Positions 1 to 13,559 of a stretch of DNA of 64,000 nucleotides are shown piece by piece. The stretch comes from Syngnathus acus (lineage: Eukaryota > Chordata > Actinopteri > Syngnathiformes > Syngnathidae). Within the stretch, counting starts at the first letter, position 1. Each line of letters starts with the position of its first letter. The DNA is taken from assembly GCF_901709675.1 (NCBI RefSeq), contig NC_051100.1, forward strand, positions 4,588,001 through 4,652,000. The letters are read 5' to 3'. The notes beneath the pieces were generated by a model. It searched no databases, was not told where the DNA came from, and was given only the letters and a program-made list of their open reading frames with translations. The translations under genes were made by a program, and so were the position numbers.

Positions 1-216
1 TGGACTATTTTGGAACTCAGGAGTGTGAAAATGAGGGGTTAGTAGTCTTAAAAAAAAAAAAAAAAAATGGATCCACCACTGTCTTCCCATCTGGTGAGCT
101 TTCTGGCTTAGCATCTTTTTCCTGAAACTCCAAAATGGACGCAGGGACGACGACGTGTGCAACGACACACGCAACTCTGACTTTGCTGAATGTAGGCTCA
201 ATAAGCTTTAAGACAC
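1..216. other. Non-coding, short A-tract
   Basis: No gene is seen. An A-tract of about 19 bases lies near 50-67. The reading frames here are low-complexity. Confidence 0.5.
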
Positions 217-322
217 GGGCTGCGTTTACATGGACGCTCACATTTTGATAACCGACCTATTATGGATCCGATTGGTAGCACAGAGAAGTTGGATGGTTCT
301 GGCCGTCCATGTAAACAGCCAC
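217..322. mobile_element. Palindromic MITE-like element
   Basis: The left end at 217-236 (GGCTGCGTTTACATGGACG) is matched in inverted orientation by 304-320, whose reverse complement is GGCTGTTTACATGGACG. The arms differ only by a two-base indel. The interior is about 70 bp with no coding capacity. Short elements with a 'GTTTACATGG' terminal inverted repeat are abundant in fish genomes, so I read this as a small non-autonomous DNA transposon. I did not identify a clean target-site duplication, and the family assignment is inference. Confidence 0.45.
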
Positions 323-2798
323 GGACTTCCTTCACCTCAGTCCCCATTTTGTAGTTTCTTTGTATGCAAATTGTATATTTGAATTCAACTCTTAAATGAT
401 TAGTTCTGATATCAATGTTTATTTTTCTATTTCTCCGTTCTTTTTTTAAAATGGAGCTGTACGGAATGAAGAGTGAGAGCGTGAGGAGGGGAGGTTCTCG
501 AACGTGGAAATAAATCTCCATTCGCCAACGATTGTCTCGTTTCATTTCCTCGACTGAGTCAAAGGGAATGCGACGAGACCGTGTTTTGCCTATCGGGAAT
601 GAAGAAGAAACACGAGAAGGGCGAAGGTGACGCTGACAAATTGAGTGACATCGGATGATTGGAAAACGCTTCAGGTTTTTGAAAAGTCTCAATCCGCAAG
701 AACAAAGCGAAGGAGGAGAGGCCGTTTGCAGATTGTTTTTCCGACATGAGGTGGAAAACTCCCCGGCTGCACAACAAGTGTTTATATCCCAAAACAGGAA
801 GTCCCAGAGCAGCGGCGGCCTTTCCTTCGACGACGGGCCTCGGAGGAAGGTGAACTCCGACATCTGTTCACAAATACTGTCGTCACCTTAACGAGAAAAC
901 AATTAGCGGCGACGAGATCTTTGACACGCGATCTACAGTAAAAATCCATTTTTACTGTCAATTTTGTTAAGTGGATATAAAGTGTACAGTAGCTGTACAA
1001 ATGCCAAGTTTTTTCCACAACTTCCATCAATGGCTGTGCAGTCACCAGCTTAAAAGTCAGTAGAGCACGCAAGCGTGCACGCAGACACAAACACTCACAC
1101 ACACACACGCGCACGTTTCCTCTGTGACAGGAAATGAGCAAGCCAGCAGGCCAGCACGCTAATATCTGAGGCAAAACGACTATAAATAGGGAGCATTGTA
1201 GCAAGCCAACGCAGACAGGAAAGGCTGCGTTACACAAATCAATGGCGGCCTGGACGGACGGACGGCCTTGATTACACGCCAGCAAACATTGTCTGTGTTT
1301 TCAAAGCAAACGCTTTTTTCGCTTTGTCAGCAAAAAAAAAAAAAAAAAACGAGGTCAAAATGGTGACGTGGTTTCGTGTCGGGCGGTTGCCTTTTAAGGT
1401 GCTGCCTGGCATCGCAATAATGAGCTTGGTCTGATCTTTTAGGGAATTCGAAGGGGCAAGTTGAGTACAATCAAATACAATCCAAATCAAATACTCCATT
1501 GTGCGTCTTTTTTGTTTTGGCTACAAAGTACACACGCGTGGTTCTCATTTTCACAGATGACTGTTTTCAAGCGTTTACACGGAAACAGTAAGTGGCCTTT
1601 TTCAACAACTTCCACATGTTTTCAAAAGTTTTCCAGCTCCAAATTGCGGTCGCTGTGATACAGAAGGGCCAAAATGGCCATTTTTTTTTATCCCTCCGTT
1701 TCAAATGAAAACTCCATCAATCATTTAAAACGAGAGATGGGGAAACTCAATCTCGACAGTCAACTATTTATGAGTGGAAGAGACATTTTTGAAAAAATCT
1801 CACGGAGTCAGTGGAGTCGAGGACAAGCGCGAGTGACATAAAACGCTCGGATGGATGATTCAAATGTTTTTCCAAGGGGAACATTGTGAGCTTCTCAGTC
1901 GCCGTGAGGGACAGCTGGCCGGTCCCGCCTGATCTCCGTGTACGCACGTAGTAGGTGCTAATGCGCTCTTGGACACTTTGCGCCGGCGGACAGGTGGCCG
2001 GCAGTGTCGCATGTCACTGATTGACTATTCCCCACTCCAAGTTGACAGAGTGCAACCCGACACTTTGTCACCATGGCTTCCCGTGAATGCCATTCCCTCC
2101 CCTCCGGCGCCATATGATTTACATCCCTTTAAATGTGCCCTAATGCCGGCTTTTGTTCCGTGCCAGCCGCCCCGAGAGTGGGAAATCTCAGGCCCACGCA
2201 GTATGAGGGGACATTTGCATGACAACAATGGAGGAAAAGCGTCAAAACGATCACATGGACTTCAGTCGGCCGTGAGGCCGAGCGCTGTGGAAAAAGGATT
2301 ACGTTCAAAATGGAACGGGTCGATTTGCATTGTTAAGACTTGTTTTTCTTGTAACCCACTTTAACATAGTTTGGTAGCAACAAAAACTCACGATTCGATT
2401 TGTCAAGAAACAAATTGTATTCAATGCCGTTAAGGGCAACACATGAATTCATTGTGCTTGTGAGAGCAGTTTGTAATTGTAATTAATCAATTGCTTCTCC
2501 GAACTGTGAGTCAGGCAGACGCGGTCCAGCACATTCTTAATTTCCATGAATTAACATCGTCCGCATGCCGTAAGCTCCAAATGAGCCCCTTCTGACAAAG
2601 GTTGTCAGTTAGGGGAAGTGTTGATGTTTATGGCAGTTGATAAACTTCACCCGAACGCTACGTGTCATTAACGTGCTCGAGATATTCCTCGTCAGATCGA
2701 AAACCGGGCGTCGTAAATCAGCTTCATCGGGAGCAGATGGCGAGCATGTTTGCTGCTGATGTGCTGTGCTACTCATTCAAATCCAGTGTTTATGTTCG

Positions 2799-2824
2799 TT
2801 TTTTTTTTTTTTTTTTTTTTTTTT
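2799..2824. repeat. Poly-T run (about 26)
   Basis: An uninterrupted T homopolymer. It could be the tail of a minus-strand retroposon, but no element body is recognised beside it. Confidence 0.9.
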
Positions 2825-2992
2825 GCGCAGGGCCCTGACACTAGCGCTCCTGCCAGGCCCACAAAATGCTCTCCAATTACAGGAAAAAGGAGTGCCACAG
2901 GCCCACAGACGAGTCCATCTGCTGCCAAGCTTTTATTCCATTTTGGAAATGGGTTGCCATGCCTTCCAAACATTTCCCAGTCGACAGCAGCC

Positions 2993-2994
<2 letters not shown>

Positions 2995-3024
<30 letters not shown>
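2995..3024. repeat. (GT)15 microsatellite
   Basis: Perfect GT dinucleotide repeat. A shorter CA repeat follows at about 3072-3085, giving an alternating purine-pyrimidine pair in opposite orientation. Confidence 0.95.
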
Positions 3025-3027
<3 letters not shown>

Positions 3028-3573
3028 GAAACTGAGTTTTTTTAGTAGCGCACACGTGTTGAGAGGAAACAAACACACACACACATACACTGGAACCCAG
3101 TGACATACAATGCCCGACTCAAATAGACGTGTTGTTTCTGGTTCGAGTCCATCCATCACATTGGTTAGATCTGGGTCGACTAGCGTTGCCTGACCCCCCC
3201 CCATACTGGAAACTCAAGTCGTACGCTCAAGACAATAACTGTGCACGAAAAGGAAATATCCATTCACAGTCGACTGTCTGAAGTTGGGAAGGGTTCAGTG
3301 ATTAGATAACTTGAGCGAAACCTTCCAGGATCCCAAATTAGGACACCAATTCAGAGTATGAACAAATAAAGTTTTGTGCGTTTTCACCAGGGGACGAGAT
3401 CTGTTACAAACACGCCAAAACTGAACAGAACGCAAATGAAAGCGTGAACTACAGTGATGTAGCGTATGCACATATTGTATTTACGATCAGCGACCACGTA
3501 TGCGCGACCAAAGCCAAGATGGCTGAGTCAGGCCTCTGGAGATGTAATCAGAGTGAAATCAGAGATTACTCAC

Positions 3574-3687
3574 GGGCACGGCGGCCATGATGAAGATGGA
3601 GGCGGACAGCTGTCTCCGATACCTTTGACCCGCTTGCCTGTTCATGTTCGAATGGACTGAAATGACCCCCAACGCCGTGGCTGCCAC
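3574..3687 (-). CDS. Candidate internal exon, unidentified gene
   Basis: On the minus strand a 114-base segment lies between a pyrimidine-rich acceptor (ctctccccag) and a consensus donor (gtgagt). It is open as 38 codons with no stop. The translation has a hydrophobic start, a basic middle (NRQAGQRYRRQ) and a hydrophobic end (SASIFIMAAVP), which could be part of a membrane protein. I do not recognise the family, and it does not match LHPP, the gene expected beyond NKX1-2 by synteny with human. One other frame is also open, so the coding frame is not certain. It may be a chance exon-like segment. Confidence 0.3.
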
Positions 3688-6600
3688 CTGGGGAGAGATT
3701 TCAATTTGGTCTCAGATGGCACAAGTTTGTTCAAAACAAACATGGTGAATCAGCATTTAGCTGTTATGGTGCACACAAATGAAACTTAAATCAGGTGTCT
3801 TTTAAAACATTTGTAAAACCTGTACATTTTTTTTAGTCGCTACATTTACATCGCGTGCGGATTCCACATTGGAGGCGAGGCTAATCACAGAGTACGGCGA
3901 TGGCAAGTGTTTGGAGCGCGGGCGTCCACAGGAAAGGCGCCCGCCTCCGTCACACATGTGTAAACGTGCAGACGAGAGGGCAGCGCTAGAAGATGTTATC
4001 GGCGCCGACATTAAACCGCTGGCGAGATAAGCCGTGGACGTGAAACTGATAACTGGGTCCACATTAAATCCGTCCCTTATCTACTTGTGAATTTTGCTTA
4101 GTAAACAACCATAAAAAAGAGAGAGTGTTGTTCTTGTTATTATCCAAGCTAAGGAGGTGAAAAGGAAGAGTCGAGGCACAAAACTATTTTGAAGTGGAAA
4201 TAAGTTCAAGGACACGCTAATCACGATTTGATCATTCAAATGTTTGACGGAAGCTTCCTCCTCAAGAGTTCCCACCAAGCACTAATCTAGAATCCGTGTG
4301 AATGGGCACAAAAAGGCGTCGGTGCGGTTCCGAGTCAAGGATAGGTCGAGATAGTCATGTTTGATCTGGCCGGGAAGGAGGACCATTAGCCGGCTTAGAA
4401 AAGCATTGATAAAGCTATCGCGCGTCCGCCACTTCAGGGCAAAGACCTTAAGGTCCGAGCAATTGAGTCTTACTGTACACGCTCGTCCATCAGAAGAAAC
4501 AGAGCTGAAATTGCGAATCGATACTTTCCACACGCAAAAGAGAAACGACTCAACGGGGCCAAGTGGAGTGAGCGATGGACGCAAGAATGCGGCGGTGTTA
4601 CGACTTGAACAACACACTGTGCACATTTACAAGGCCGGCTGCAGGATTTTTCCAGCCAACATCAGCGTGAGACGGCCACAAAAGGCATTCTTCCGCCGTC
4701 GTCGGCGCTGCTTTTTCAAATTGAGCGCAATGCCGTTTTGGAAAGCCCCACAGCTCGCCAGCCCGCTCCACCCCGACGATTATGGCGGGCTCCATCTCGG
4801 GGGACCACCCGCCTCACACACTCAGCTCAGCTGTGGAATGAAAGTTTTTTTTGTTTGACCGTTGTGATTTCTATCCACTCTATGTGTAAATAAACAAACA
4901 AAGCGGGCTGGCATCTTGGCTTGAGTTGTGAGAGAGCAGTTCGTTTAATCAAAACGAGGACACAAAACACACGCACGAAAGTCCTTCTTGAAGTCACGAG
5001 AACAGCCAAAGGTTACGATGTGTAAACATCCCACGGCAATCTCATTTGCGACATTTACCGGAATCCGAGCTTGTTTCGTGGCTTCCAATATTTCCAGTAT
5101 AATTTGTTTAGTGCCTTGAGATTTGAATGACCCGAGTTTTTGCCAATTTTGAGCAATTTTTTGCGTTGACCTCATCAGGAATTTGGCAGATAGTGACGAC
5201 TTCTTTCGAAAAAGAACCTTTAAGATATTTATTGCCACTCCCAGTTGAAGTTTACAGCAAAAATAAACAAAGGAGAAATCGAATGAAGTCTTGTGTATTT
5301 ACCCAGAACCACATTAACTAAAGTTCTGCGAGCTTGATGCTAACATGTCACGCAATGCAAAATGCCATAAACGGGCTAACGAAAATAAACCAAGTGAGCT
5401 AGACTTCATTCATCCTATAAAGGGAAAAGAAAACGATTTAGGAAAAAGGTTTGGGGATTTGAGGCAAGTCGAGCGCAATCACCAAAATGACAGCGCAACA
5501 TCGACGTGTTTATACACACATGCGAGAGCCATCTGATGGCAGCGAGATCCAATCGTGAGTCAACGGATAAACAAAGAAAGTCCTTGTTGCCAACGGCAAA
5601 TATTCACACATGCCAACAGGCCTCGTTAAAGGCTGGAGTGGCGTGCTGCGGCGTGCGGGACCTCAGCCAGGGATTGATTGGGTGTCGCCAATTTTACGAG
5701 CTTTCACTCCACTTTTCGACATTAGTCACTCTTGCAAACCTCGTTCGATTTCTGTTTCCCCTCGGTCTTCTTTCTTTGCTGATAAAAACAACAAGGTTGC
5801 TCTTTGTGTAAAACCTCACGCGTTAAAAAAAATAAAAATGATCTGCGATAGCAGACAAAATCTAATTTGAGAGCATCGGAAATGCCCTGACTTGTAGTTT
5901 CAGAGAAGAACATTTCAACTTTTGAAAAACAATTTTGCAAGGGGAAAGTCTGGCACTTCCCCAAAAAGCCAATTTGATCAATCATCTATCCTCATTATTA
6001 TTATTCTCAAAATTGTATTTTTTGTCTTTCTTGGTATGATCCGATGACGGCGTCATGCTAACAAAGAAAACTTCTTTCGACTACTTTATCTGGCTGCGCA
6101 TAACACGGAGGCCAAAGTCGTGTTTGTGGCCACCACAAAGTGTTTTCAAATGTGTGTCTTATGTCTGCTCCCCCACCAGAAGTCTGCAGCACTTTAAAGT
6201 GCAGCCATGTGGAGGTAAAAGCCAAATTAAAAAGCCACGCTGCTCACTTTTTGGGGTGTTTAGACAGTTGTGTGTCAAAGTGCCATTTATCTGGAGGAAA
6301 ATATTTACCCAACATCATCCTCCGATTGATGCTCAGGTTCCAGGAGGCGAGGTGAGGACGCTGAAGAGAGAAGATCCTTTTTCAGAAGATTTCTTTTCAT
6401 GATTACATTGTGTTCCTCCATACCTGTTTGTGTCAAATGGACCGTAACTGACAAACATGAGAGCGAAGATGATTGGTTCTCAATTTTGAAAGAGAGTCAA
6501 GTAAAGGGCAGCAGTGGCCATGATGTCGCTTTCCCACAACCTTGTAGTAAAAAAACAAACAAACATGTAATTAAGAGTTGGGCAAATGCCAAACGAGAGC

Positions 6601-6739
6601 AACTTTTCAACATCACATCGACTGATGAATGTTAACGTCGTGAATCTTACAGATAATTACTGTCTTTTGTCAAGGGAAGACACTGTTGAAATCATTCCAG
6701 TGGTGTTTTGTGAAATCCTCGTTAGCTTATCATCGTTAC
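3688..6739. other. Non-coding, no gene recognised
   Basis: The longest plus frame (4361-4858, 165 codons) shows no domain, has basic low-complexity composition, and lacks splice context. No repeats longer than short homopolymers were noticed. If the flanking candidate exons are real, this is intron of a minus-strand gene. Confidence 0.45.
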
Positions 6740-6857
6740 CTTGACTGGAGCCACTCCAGATGTCCTGACCAAGCATGTTTTCTTCGTTTCCCAGTAGACC
6801 GCCACTTGACTTTTTGATGAGTGTGAGTCCAACTGAAGCTGTCCAACTGAAGCACAC
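6740..6857 (-). CDS. Candidate internal exon, unidentified gene
   Basis: A minus-strand segment of 118 bases is flanked by acceptor ttctcatcag and donor gtaacg. One frame is open throughout (39 codons plus one base), starting VCFSWTASVGL and ending IWSGSSQ. A 14-base direct repeat (agcttcagttggac) occurs near its 5' end. Joined directly to the downstream candidate exon at 3574-3687, the preferred frames do not agree, so another exon would have to lie between. No family is recognised and the call is tentative. Confidence 0.25.
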
Positions 6858-8823
6858 CTGATGAGAAAATGAAACATTTAAGAGAGAAGCTGCAATAAAT
6901 AAAATCAAACAACAATGTTGCTCTTCCTCTTTTTATGCAATCCAGGGAGGGACGTTTCCCCCTCACTTAGCCCTTGACACGTGTTTTGCATCAGAGGCTC
7001 ACTATGCATCACTTAAAAGAGTTAAGAGCTTGTCCTAATGTGAATAACATGCATGCATTTGGCACTCGAATGGGATCGCACACTCGAGCCTTTTCATTAG
7101 GCACCGCTATGGAAATGTTTTTTCATTGTTGAGTTGCATATTCAAAAATAATACAGTTTTTGATTTTCAATTTCCATTTTTGCGTCTGACCGCTTTTGCC
7201 ATTCAGCAATGTCTCTCTCTCTCTGTTAGGGCCGTCCTCCATTGCAAAGAATAGGCCCGATGTTTACGGCCATTCCAAAGAGGTTATCGGCATTTCAGGA
7301 AGTGCGTGTGTAATGAAGGAAGCCTAACGAACAAGATAAACACACCACACCTTGTACTGTCTTGTCCTGTTAGATCCTGTCTCACTGTGTCTGACAAGCT
7401 GCTGCCGCCGTTGCCTCTGGGTCAACACGAGTGACAGTTGCACAAACCTGACGCTAAGTTTGACTTTATACGTGAAGTCGCGCCGGAATGTGCCTGTGGA
7501 AATTATTTTTAACACAATGGAGCGGCCTGTCTTGGCTGACACAAATAGTCAAAAGTATTCTTAAAACTACTGCCCATGGATAGGACGGCGGCAAAGAACT
7601 ACTTTTGTCTTAGACAGGGATGGACTGCTCCTTCCTTCAGCCTCAACATGGTTCCTTGGTAGCACAATTTGGAGTCAAAGCATCACCATTAAATTGACCT
7701 GAGCCTACATGTGGATAGTTGACAAAGTTTTGTCGTGTTTCATCAGCACGTGGCGACAAACCCCGAACTGAAGCGAGCGTCTCTACCTCACAATGCACCC
7801 TCGCAGGTTATTTGTGGTAGTCGAGGATAAAAGACGGGCCCCAAAGGAAAGAATGTGGTTCCTGTTGTGGTCTTTGAGGGTCAATGGCAAGTAGATGTGG
7901 GGGCGGGGTGTCTGCCTTTCACACGTTGGGTGGCCCCCCGGCCCAAGTTATGGAGGGTGCTAAGCGTGAGTCAAGGTCCAAGGAGGAGCGGGGGGACGTG
8001 GACGGGTCCGAGCGATGTTATGGGAACAGAACGACAAAGGACGGCACCTCAATGTCGAGATAAGACCGTTTGAAGGCGGCTCGGGGTGTAAGTTGAAAAA
8101 AAAAAATAAAGCGAGGGGAGTCGAGCGCTGGCTGGCAAAGAGGCCGCTAACACGAAACACATGCAACAGAAGCATGTGTGCAGGCTACACACAAGTGGCA
8201 GTCATCTGCCTTCCGTCTTTGGCATTGAGACGTTTTGTGGGAGGGGAGCCGTAACTCTGATGGGATTGTGCAAACCCAGTTCGGCCGGCGCCAAGCACAA
8301 TATGTAGCAATTGAGGCAGTATGAAGATAATGAGAGAGAAAAAACAAAAACAAAGACAACGCATGCCTTTGTATGTCGCGATAACGTTGACACATTATCC
8401 AACAGTGATGCGGATTGATTGTTGAGATTGGGAAAGGCCACAGAGTACAAACTATAAAAAACATTCTTCTACCTGCTCGACATGCCAAGTACCACTGGCG
8501 GGTATGGTATGTACAATATGTGTTGCGCATCACTGCATTGAAATTCGCCTTGTTTCCTTAACTGGACTTTTTGAAATACTCAACTGTCACTTCCATTGGA
8601 TAAGACAACCAAGGCAACATTTACAACTCTTGGGCCTGTCTCTGGCCAACAGCAATGCTCCTCAACAGGAGGCCCTCATCGGGGTGCTGCTGATGTGCAG
8701 CAAAATTAGACTAAGTAAACAAGTGATTTTAATTCCTCATCTGCACCATGCAGTGTTTGCAAAGCAATGACCCAGCATTATAATGCCACTAATGTTTCAC
8801 AAATACAGGTGAAAGAAGCGTGC

Positions 8824-8854
<31 letters not shown>

Positions 8855-11800
8855 CGTGTCTGTGTTTGACATGTCAACTGCAAACAGGCCTCCTTAATTA
8901 TCTTTCACACGGACAGGCGCACGCGCACACGCCCTTCCAACAAATGATTTGGGGAGAGGGACGAAACAACTTGCACTACTGTAACCAGCCAGCAGATGGC
9001 ATTATTTCATCAAGTTGTTTTTACGTTGGAGAGCGAGTCTTCTCTACAAAAATGTACCATATGCCAAAGATATTATTTAATTACTAAGTCATATGATAGG
9101 GCTCTTAGATTTTTTTAATGAATAAAATATTTTTAGACTTTTACAAATGAATAAAGATACAACTAAAAATATGAACACGAGCATGCATTGCCTTCAACCT
9201 GCAATTATTTCTAAGTCACATATTACTACTGAAAAGCACAGGAAATGACAAAAATATTTTTTTTGTTAATTTGTACAGATGTCCTATGATCCGCAAAATC
9301 TTAAGAGCACAGCGCCCTCTTCTGATGAATGGAGAGACACACAAAAGTGAGCTCCAGTGCAAGAGATACTCTACCATAAATCATGCCTTTACAGACATAA
9401 TGGCTTTCATTTATCTTTCATTTTATTTATTTAGATAGCTAATATGCTTGCATTTTGCAGCCCTGCAGGAATGCATACTGAGGAGTGTTTCAAATATTTG
9501 ACATATTAAGCAAAATGAGCTGGATAAATAGTCGACATTATGAGCGAGACAGACCGTCCGTCAGTCTGACAAATGGAAATAAAGGAGCACAGAACTCCTT
9601 ACCTCGTCTTCTCTCTAAACCTTATTTCGTTGTTTGTCCCATAATTGAGCGGTAAGTTAAAGCTTGCTTGTAATGGATTAATAGTGCAGTGTTGATGGGA
9701 GGACAATAGTGCCCCCCCCCCCCTTCCCCCAGCCCTCTCACCCCCACGGCGTGATTGCTCCCAGAGGTCTGATCGGTTAACCCTCGCCTCTCTGTTTGCT
9801 TTCGAAAGCGACGGAGCCGAGTCACTGAGCTGTAAATACACACTGACCTGAACTAAGACTCTCATCATCTGTAAACTCATTCAACACCGGGAGGGACGGC
9901 CTCCATCACTGAGTGCAGGTGGCGCGTGAGTGTCTGCGTGCGTGCGTGTGTGTGCTGAAGCGTCAAACGACAGCCCCAATATGATCTCCCCATCAGCCCC
10001 ACGCAGGCCAGGAGATTGTCCCCGGGGCCAGAATTTATGGAAATGGCCGTAAAACGTGAAGACCTCAGTAATGGGATGTGTCGATAAAGGACCCCCTCCC
10101 CCCCCCCGCGCTTCTCTCTCACAATCTATTGTCGCTTACCGAAGGAGACGAGTGGCCCGGCTGTAAGACAACTCACATCTCATTTTGCCCATAAAGCCTC
10201 GGCGAGTCAACAACCATAAAGCTTCTATAAATCATCATCGCGGCGCACAAAGAGGCAAAAGCGAGAGGGGCATATTCATCAGCGCCGCTGTGGCAGACTT
10301 CATGCTTTTGTGCACTTGAATGGGTCAAATTAGGCCTTTTTTTGGTGAGTGATTTAAGACTTAATTTCCCTAATTACCCCCAGGGGAGTAATAAAGTATA
10401 TCTATCTATTACACACTTTGGACAATTGTGCAAACGTGCATTTTAAATATGCTCCCATAAGCAAAAGGTTTTGACAAAGGATATCGAAAATCGCACCGAA
10501 ATGTCTGCGAGACATCAAAATTAAAGTAAAAATGAGAATATATATTTTTAAGCACGGTAAGAAAGTTAAAAAACAATCAATAAGGTTAAAGGCTATTAAT
10601 TCCCCTCAATGTCCAGTCATCTCTTATTAGGCGCCGCTAATGAGCAACGGCCCCTCGGGCAGATGAGCCGCTTTTCATCTTGCCAGAATTATTGATGGAG
10701 GCCTTATTCGAGTATTTAAGTGAAGAATTCTTAATGTGCATTGACCTCTCTTGAGCTTAACGGAATAGAATCTTCCATGTGGGGCTGGTGTTGCAACTGA
10801 GGAATCAGAAAGATAATAGACTGCCCACGAAATGTCCAAATTGGAATGACTTTTTTCTCCAATTATTTCTGCATTTAACTTTATGACCAAAATAAAATCA
10901 AGTGAACCCACTGGCTCGCATGACATGGCGCAGTGTACCTAATGGAGTGTCTTGAAAGGGTTTCACTCACTGCAAAGTAGCTTTCATCCAGACATCTCTC
11001 TTCTGACTGCTTGATTGGACTTCTGCACATGAGCGGCGATGGTTCGGTGCAAGACGGTGACCCCTCCCCCCGGGGACAGAGGCGCTCCCATACCGTTTTA
11101 CTGGCACAGAAGGGCAATAAGTGCTAAAGGAACACAATTATACCGCAATCATTTCCGATTCTCCGCTGGGATGAAGGTCACAGGGGGAAACATTTGGAAT
11201 ATACACTTATTGGTCACTATATTAGGAGCAATCTAATTACACTCAATGTAAGGCTAATATCATTTTCAATTTCTTGTTTTCAATCAATTTTTTTTTTAAA
11301 ACCTTTATTTTCTTTTTTAAAATGGTAATAAAGATGAACTGACCTGTGTTGATGGAAATGAGTCAAGTCAGGTTCTGTAAAGCATGACAGAAATAAATTT
11401 AATCCAATTTGAATATAAGTTAAATACAAAGTTAATATTTGTAAGAAATAATTTTAAATTAGAGCACCTTGAAGATTTGAGGTTTTGAAATTTGAAGATT
11501 TAGCACATTTTCAAATTATTTTCAATGAAACTCATTTACTATTGATCAGAGAGCTTTTTTTTAAACAATTTTAACAATATTGCATTTTTATCTTTTTCTC
11601 AGTCGTGTGAACCTTATTTACGGCTACCTGATTTCTGTATGGTTCTGGTTTCGGTTATCAAACTTCTCCCCGGGAAGGTGAAACTTTGTTCCCGCAGAGT
11701 TCTCGTCGGGTTCCTTCAGCTTGGCCATCGTTCGCTGTTGGTCCGTCGAGATGCACATTCGCACACACACACATACAAACCAACACACACACTAACGGTG

Positions 11801-13559
11801 CCGGGCTTGTTGGATGAAAAAGAACAATTAAGGCAGAAATGAGGGAGAATCATCAGGGGAAATAGCTGATGAAGACTTTATTGATTAGGGCAGCTCCACT
11901 GATCCACATCTCACTGTAGCAATTACCAGCCGCTGCTGAAGGGGGAGCGTGAGGGGGGGGATCATCCACAGGGAGTGTGCATGGGGGGGCTTTTGATAGG
12001 GGCCCCATTTGAAGACCACCATGGGAGGGGACAGGAAGTGAACCTGGAAAACAAAAAGACCCCAAAATAAAAGAAAACCATTTTATTTTTAATGACATGA
12101 TGTGATACTTCCTTCAAAAACTTGCTGATTTATTGGTTTTATGCCTGGCAAAATAATCGCATCGCCACTTTGGTGCCAAGGAATGACGGACAAGTGCATT
12201 GCAGGGCTTCATTTAGACAAACGTTGTGCTTTGGTGCCATCTTAGTGTCAAATAACTATGTAGAAGTGAGTTGATGAGCACTATTTAGACAAAAGGCGTG
12301 ATTTGCCAGCGAGTGTTTAACTTTTTTTAACAATTGGAGTCTAAAACTGCCGATGCAGTTAGTGGATTAATTATTTCTTATTTAAAGGAAAAAAACTGAG
12401 CTGATTCTGCGTGGGTTGCATATTTAGCACCAAAGTATTTTCCTCATGAATGAAGCAGTAAAACGGCTAACATCTGAGACAACACGTTGACAGTCCAATC
12501 AGAACATTCCCCTCCGTTTACTCAGCTAAGACCGCAGCGTTATTTGGATTCAAATCTACCCGCCTGCTGTCCCTTTGAAGACCCTCCAAAGTAGATGTCG
12601 TTGGCGGGGGACGCCTGCTGGAGGGGAACGCCGTGACGGCGATCAATCGCACGCCGTTAGCTTTGCATTGCGCCACTTTCACAGCCTGAATGGCAAGAAA
12701 GGTCATTGCGGAGGCGACCGCGACAGCAGCGCGTATTTTCCTCCGCAAGATGGTGGGTTCAAAGGTCAACGGAGGCATCTAATTACAAGTGAGAGCCCAA
12801 AATTTCATCTGAAATGACACCCAATAGCGGATGACAGAATCATCATTGCAAATAAGTAAGTAAGTAAGTAAATACATAAATAAATAACCTGTTTATGAAA
12901 CTGACTGTACGTAGAGAATACATTAACGCTTCAGAAAACATTTCAATGTTTTAAAATGCATTGTAAATGTATTTGTTTGAACAAACAAATAAAGAAAAAA
13001 AGAGGCGGGGCCTGCGTGCCAGCCTGTGAGTATCTGGGTGAGAGCTGTGACCCACAGCAGGTACTGCATGTGTGCAACAGCAAAAATTTGACAGTACGAT
13101 GTAGAATTATATTATACTAAAGGTAAAAACACCCAGGCACATTATTCCAGGACACGTTGAAGAGGAATTCATGACGTAAAAATTGCAATGAGAACAACTC
13201 AACAGTTGTCAATTTTATTTTAAAATTCCGTCGAAACGGAAATTAAACGTATGATACTAAAACAACTAAAGAAAGTGAGCGTCAACAATGAGTAAACATT
13301 TTTTAATCTATTTTTGATGTATTTTAAACCTGGCAGAGAGCAGTTTAAAAAACCTTGTGGACTATTTGGCAAGGGCACAGAAAGTGAGAGTGGAAGGGGA
13401 AAAAAAAGCGCTAACGGTCAATAGAGAAATATAAAAGGGACAAACACAATCTGTTGGTGCACTCGATGGAGATGAATGGAGCTTAATCCTTTCGCCTTCC
13501 ATCACACACCTTCCCGGCTCGCGCCACGCCGGGCCGGCTCCCCGCTCCTCTGCAATGAT
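6858..13559. other. Intergenic DNA, no gene recognised
   Basis: No recognisable protein is found on either strand. The segment holds a TG microsatellite (8825-8852), C-runs near 9711-9724 and 10094-10105, and AT-rich blocks around 9080-9560, 10400-10640 and 11230-11600. An AAGT/AAAT tetranucleotide run lies at about 12854-12890. Several AT-rich blocks contain TAAT/ATTA cores and may be regulatory, but that cannot be shown without comparison to other species. Confidence 0.45.
8825..8852. repeat. (TG)14 microsatellite
   Basis: Perfect TG dinucleotide repeat followed by a degenerate TG/CA-rich tail. Confidence 0.95.

Larger units (their letters stand above)
323..3573. other. Intergenic or intronic DNA, no gene recognised
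   Basis: No protein family is recognised in any frame. The open frames are interrupted, low-complexity, or cross the microsatellites. Present are a short CA/GC-rich repeat near 1094-1112, an A-run near 1330-1349, a T-run at 2799-2824 and a GT repeat at 2995-3024. If the segment belongs to a gene, it is intron of a minus-strand transcript (see the candidate exon at 3574). Confidence 0.5.

Noticed and set aside
2773-3204. Frames with Phe or Lys runs and Cys-Val or His-Thr repeats
   Set aside because: Translations of the poly-T run and the GT/CA microsatellites.
4361-4858. 165-codon plus-strand open frame
   Set aside because: Basic, low-complexity composition with no motif, no conserved pattern and no splice or promoter context.
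11923-12043. Minus-strand exon-like segment starting VHFLSPPMVVFKWG
   Set aside because: It has a strong acceptor and an open frame, but the frame crosses C-runs and the peptide is proline-rich without family resemblance, so it was not kept as a gene.
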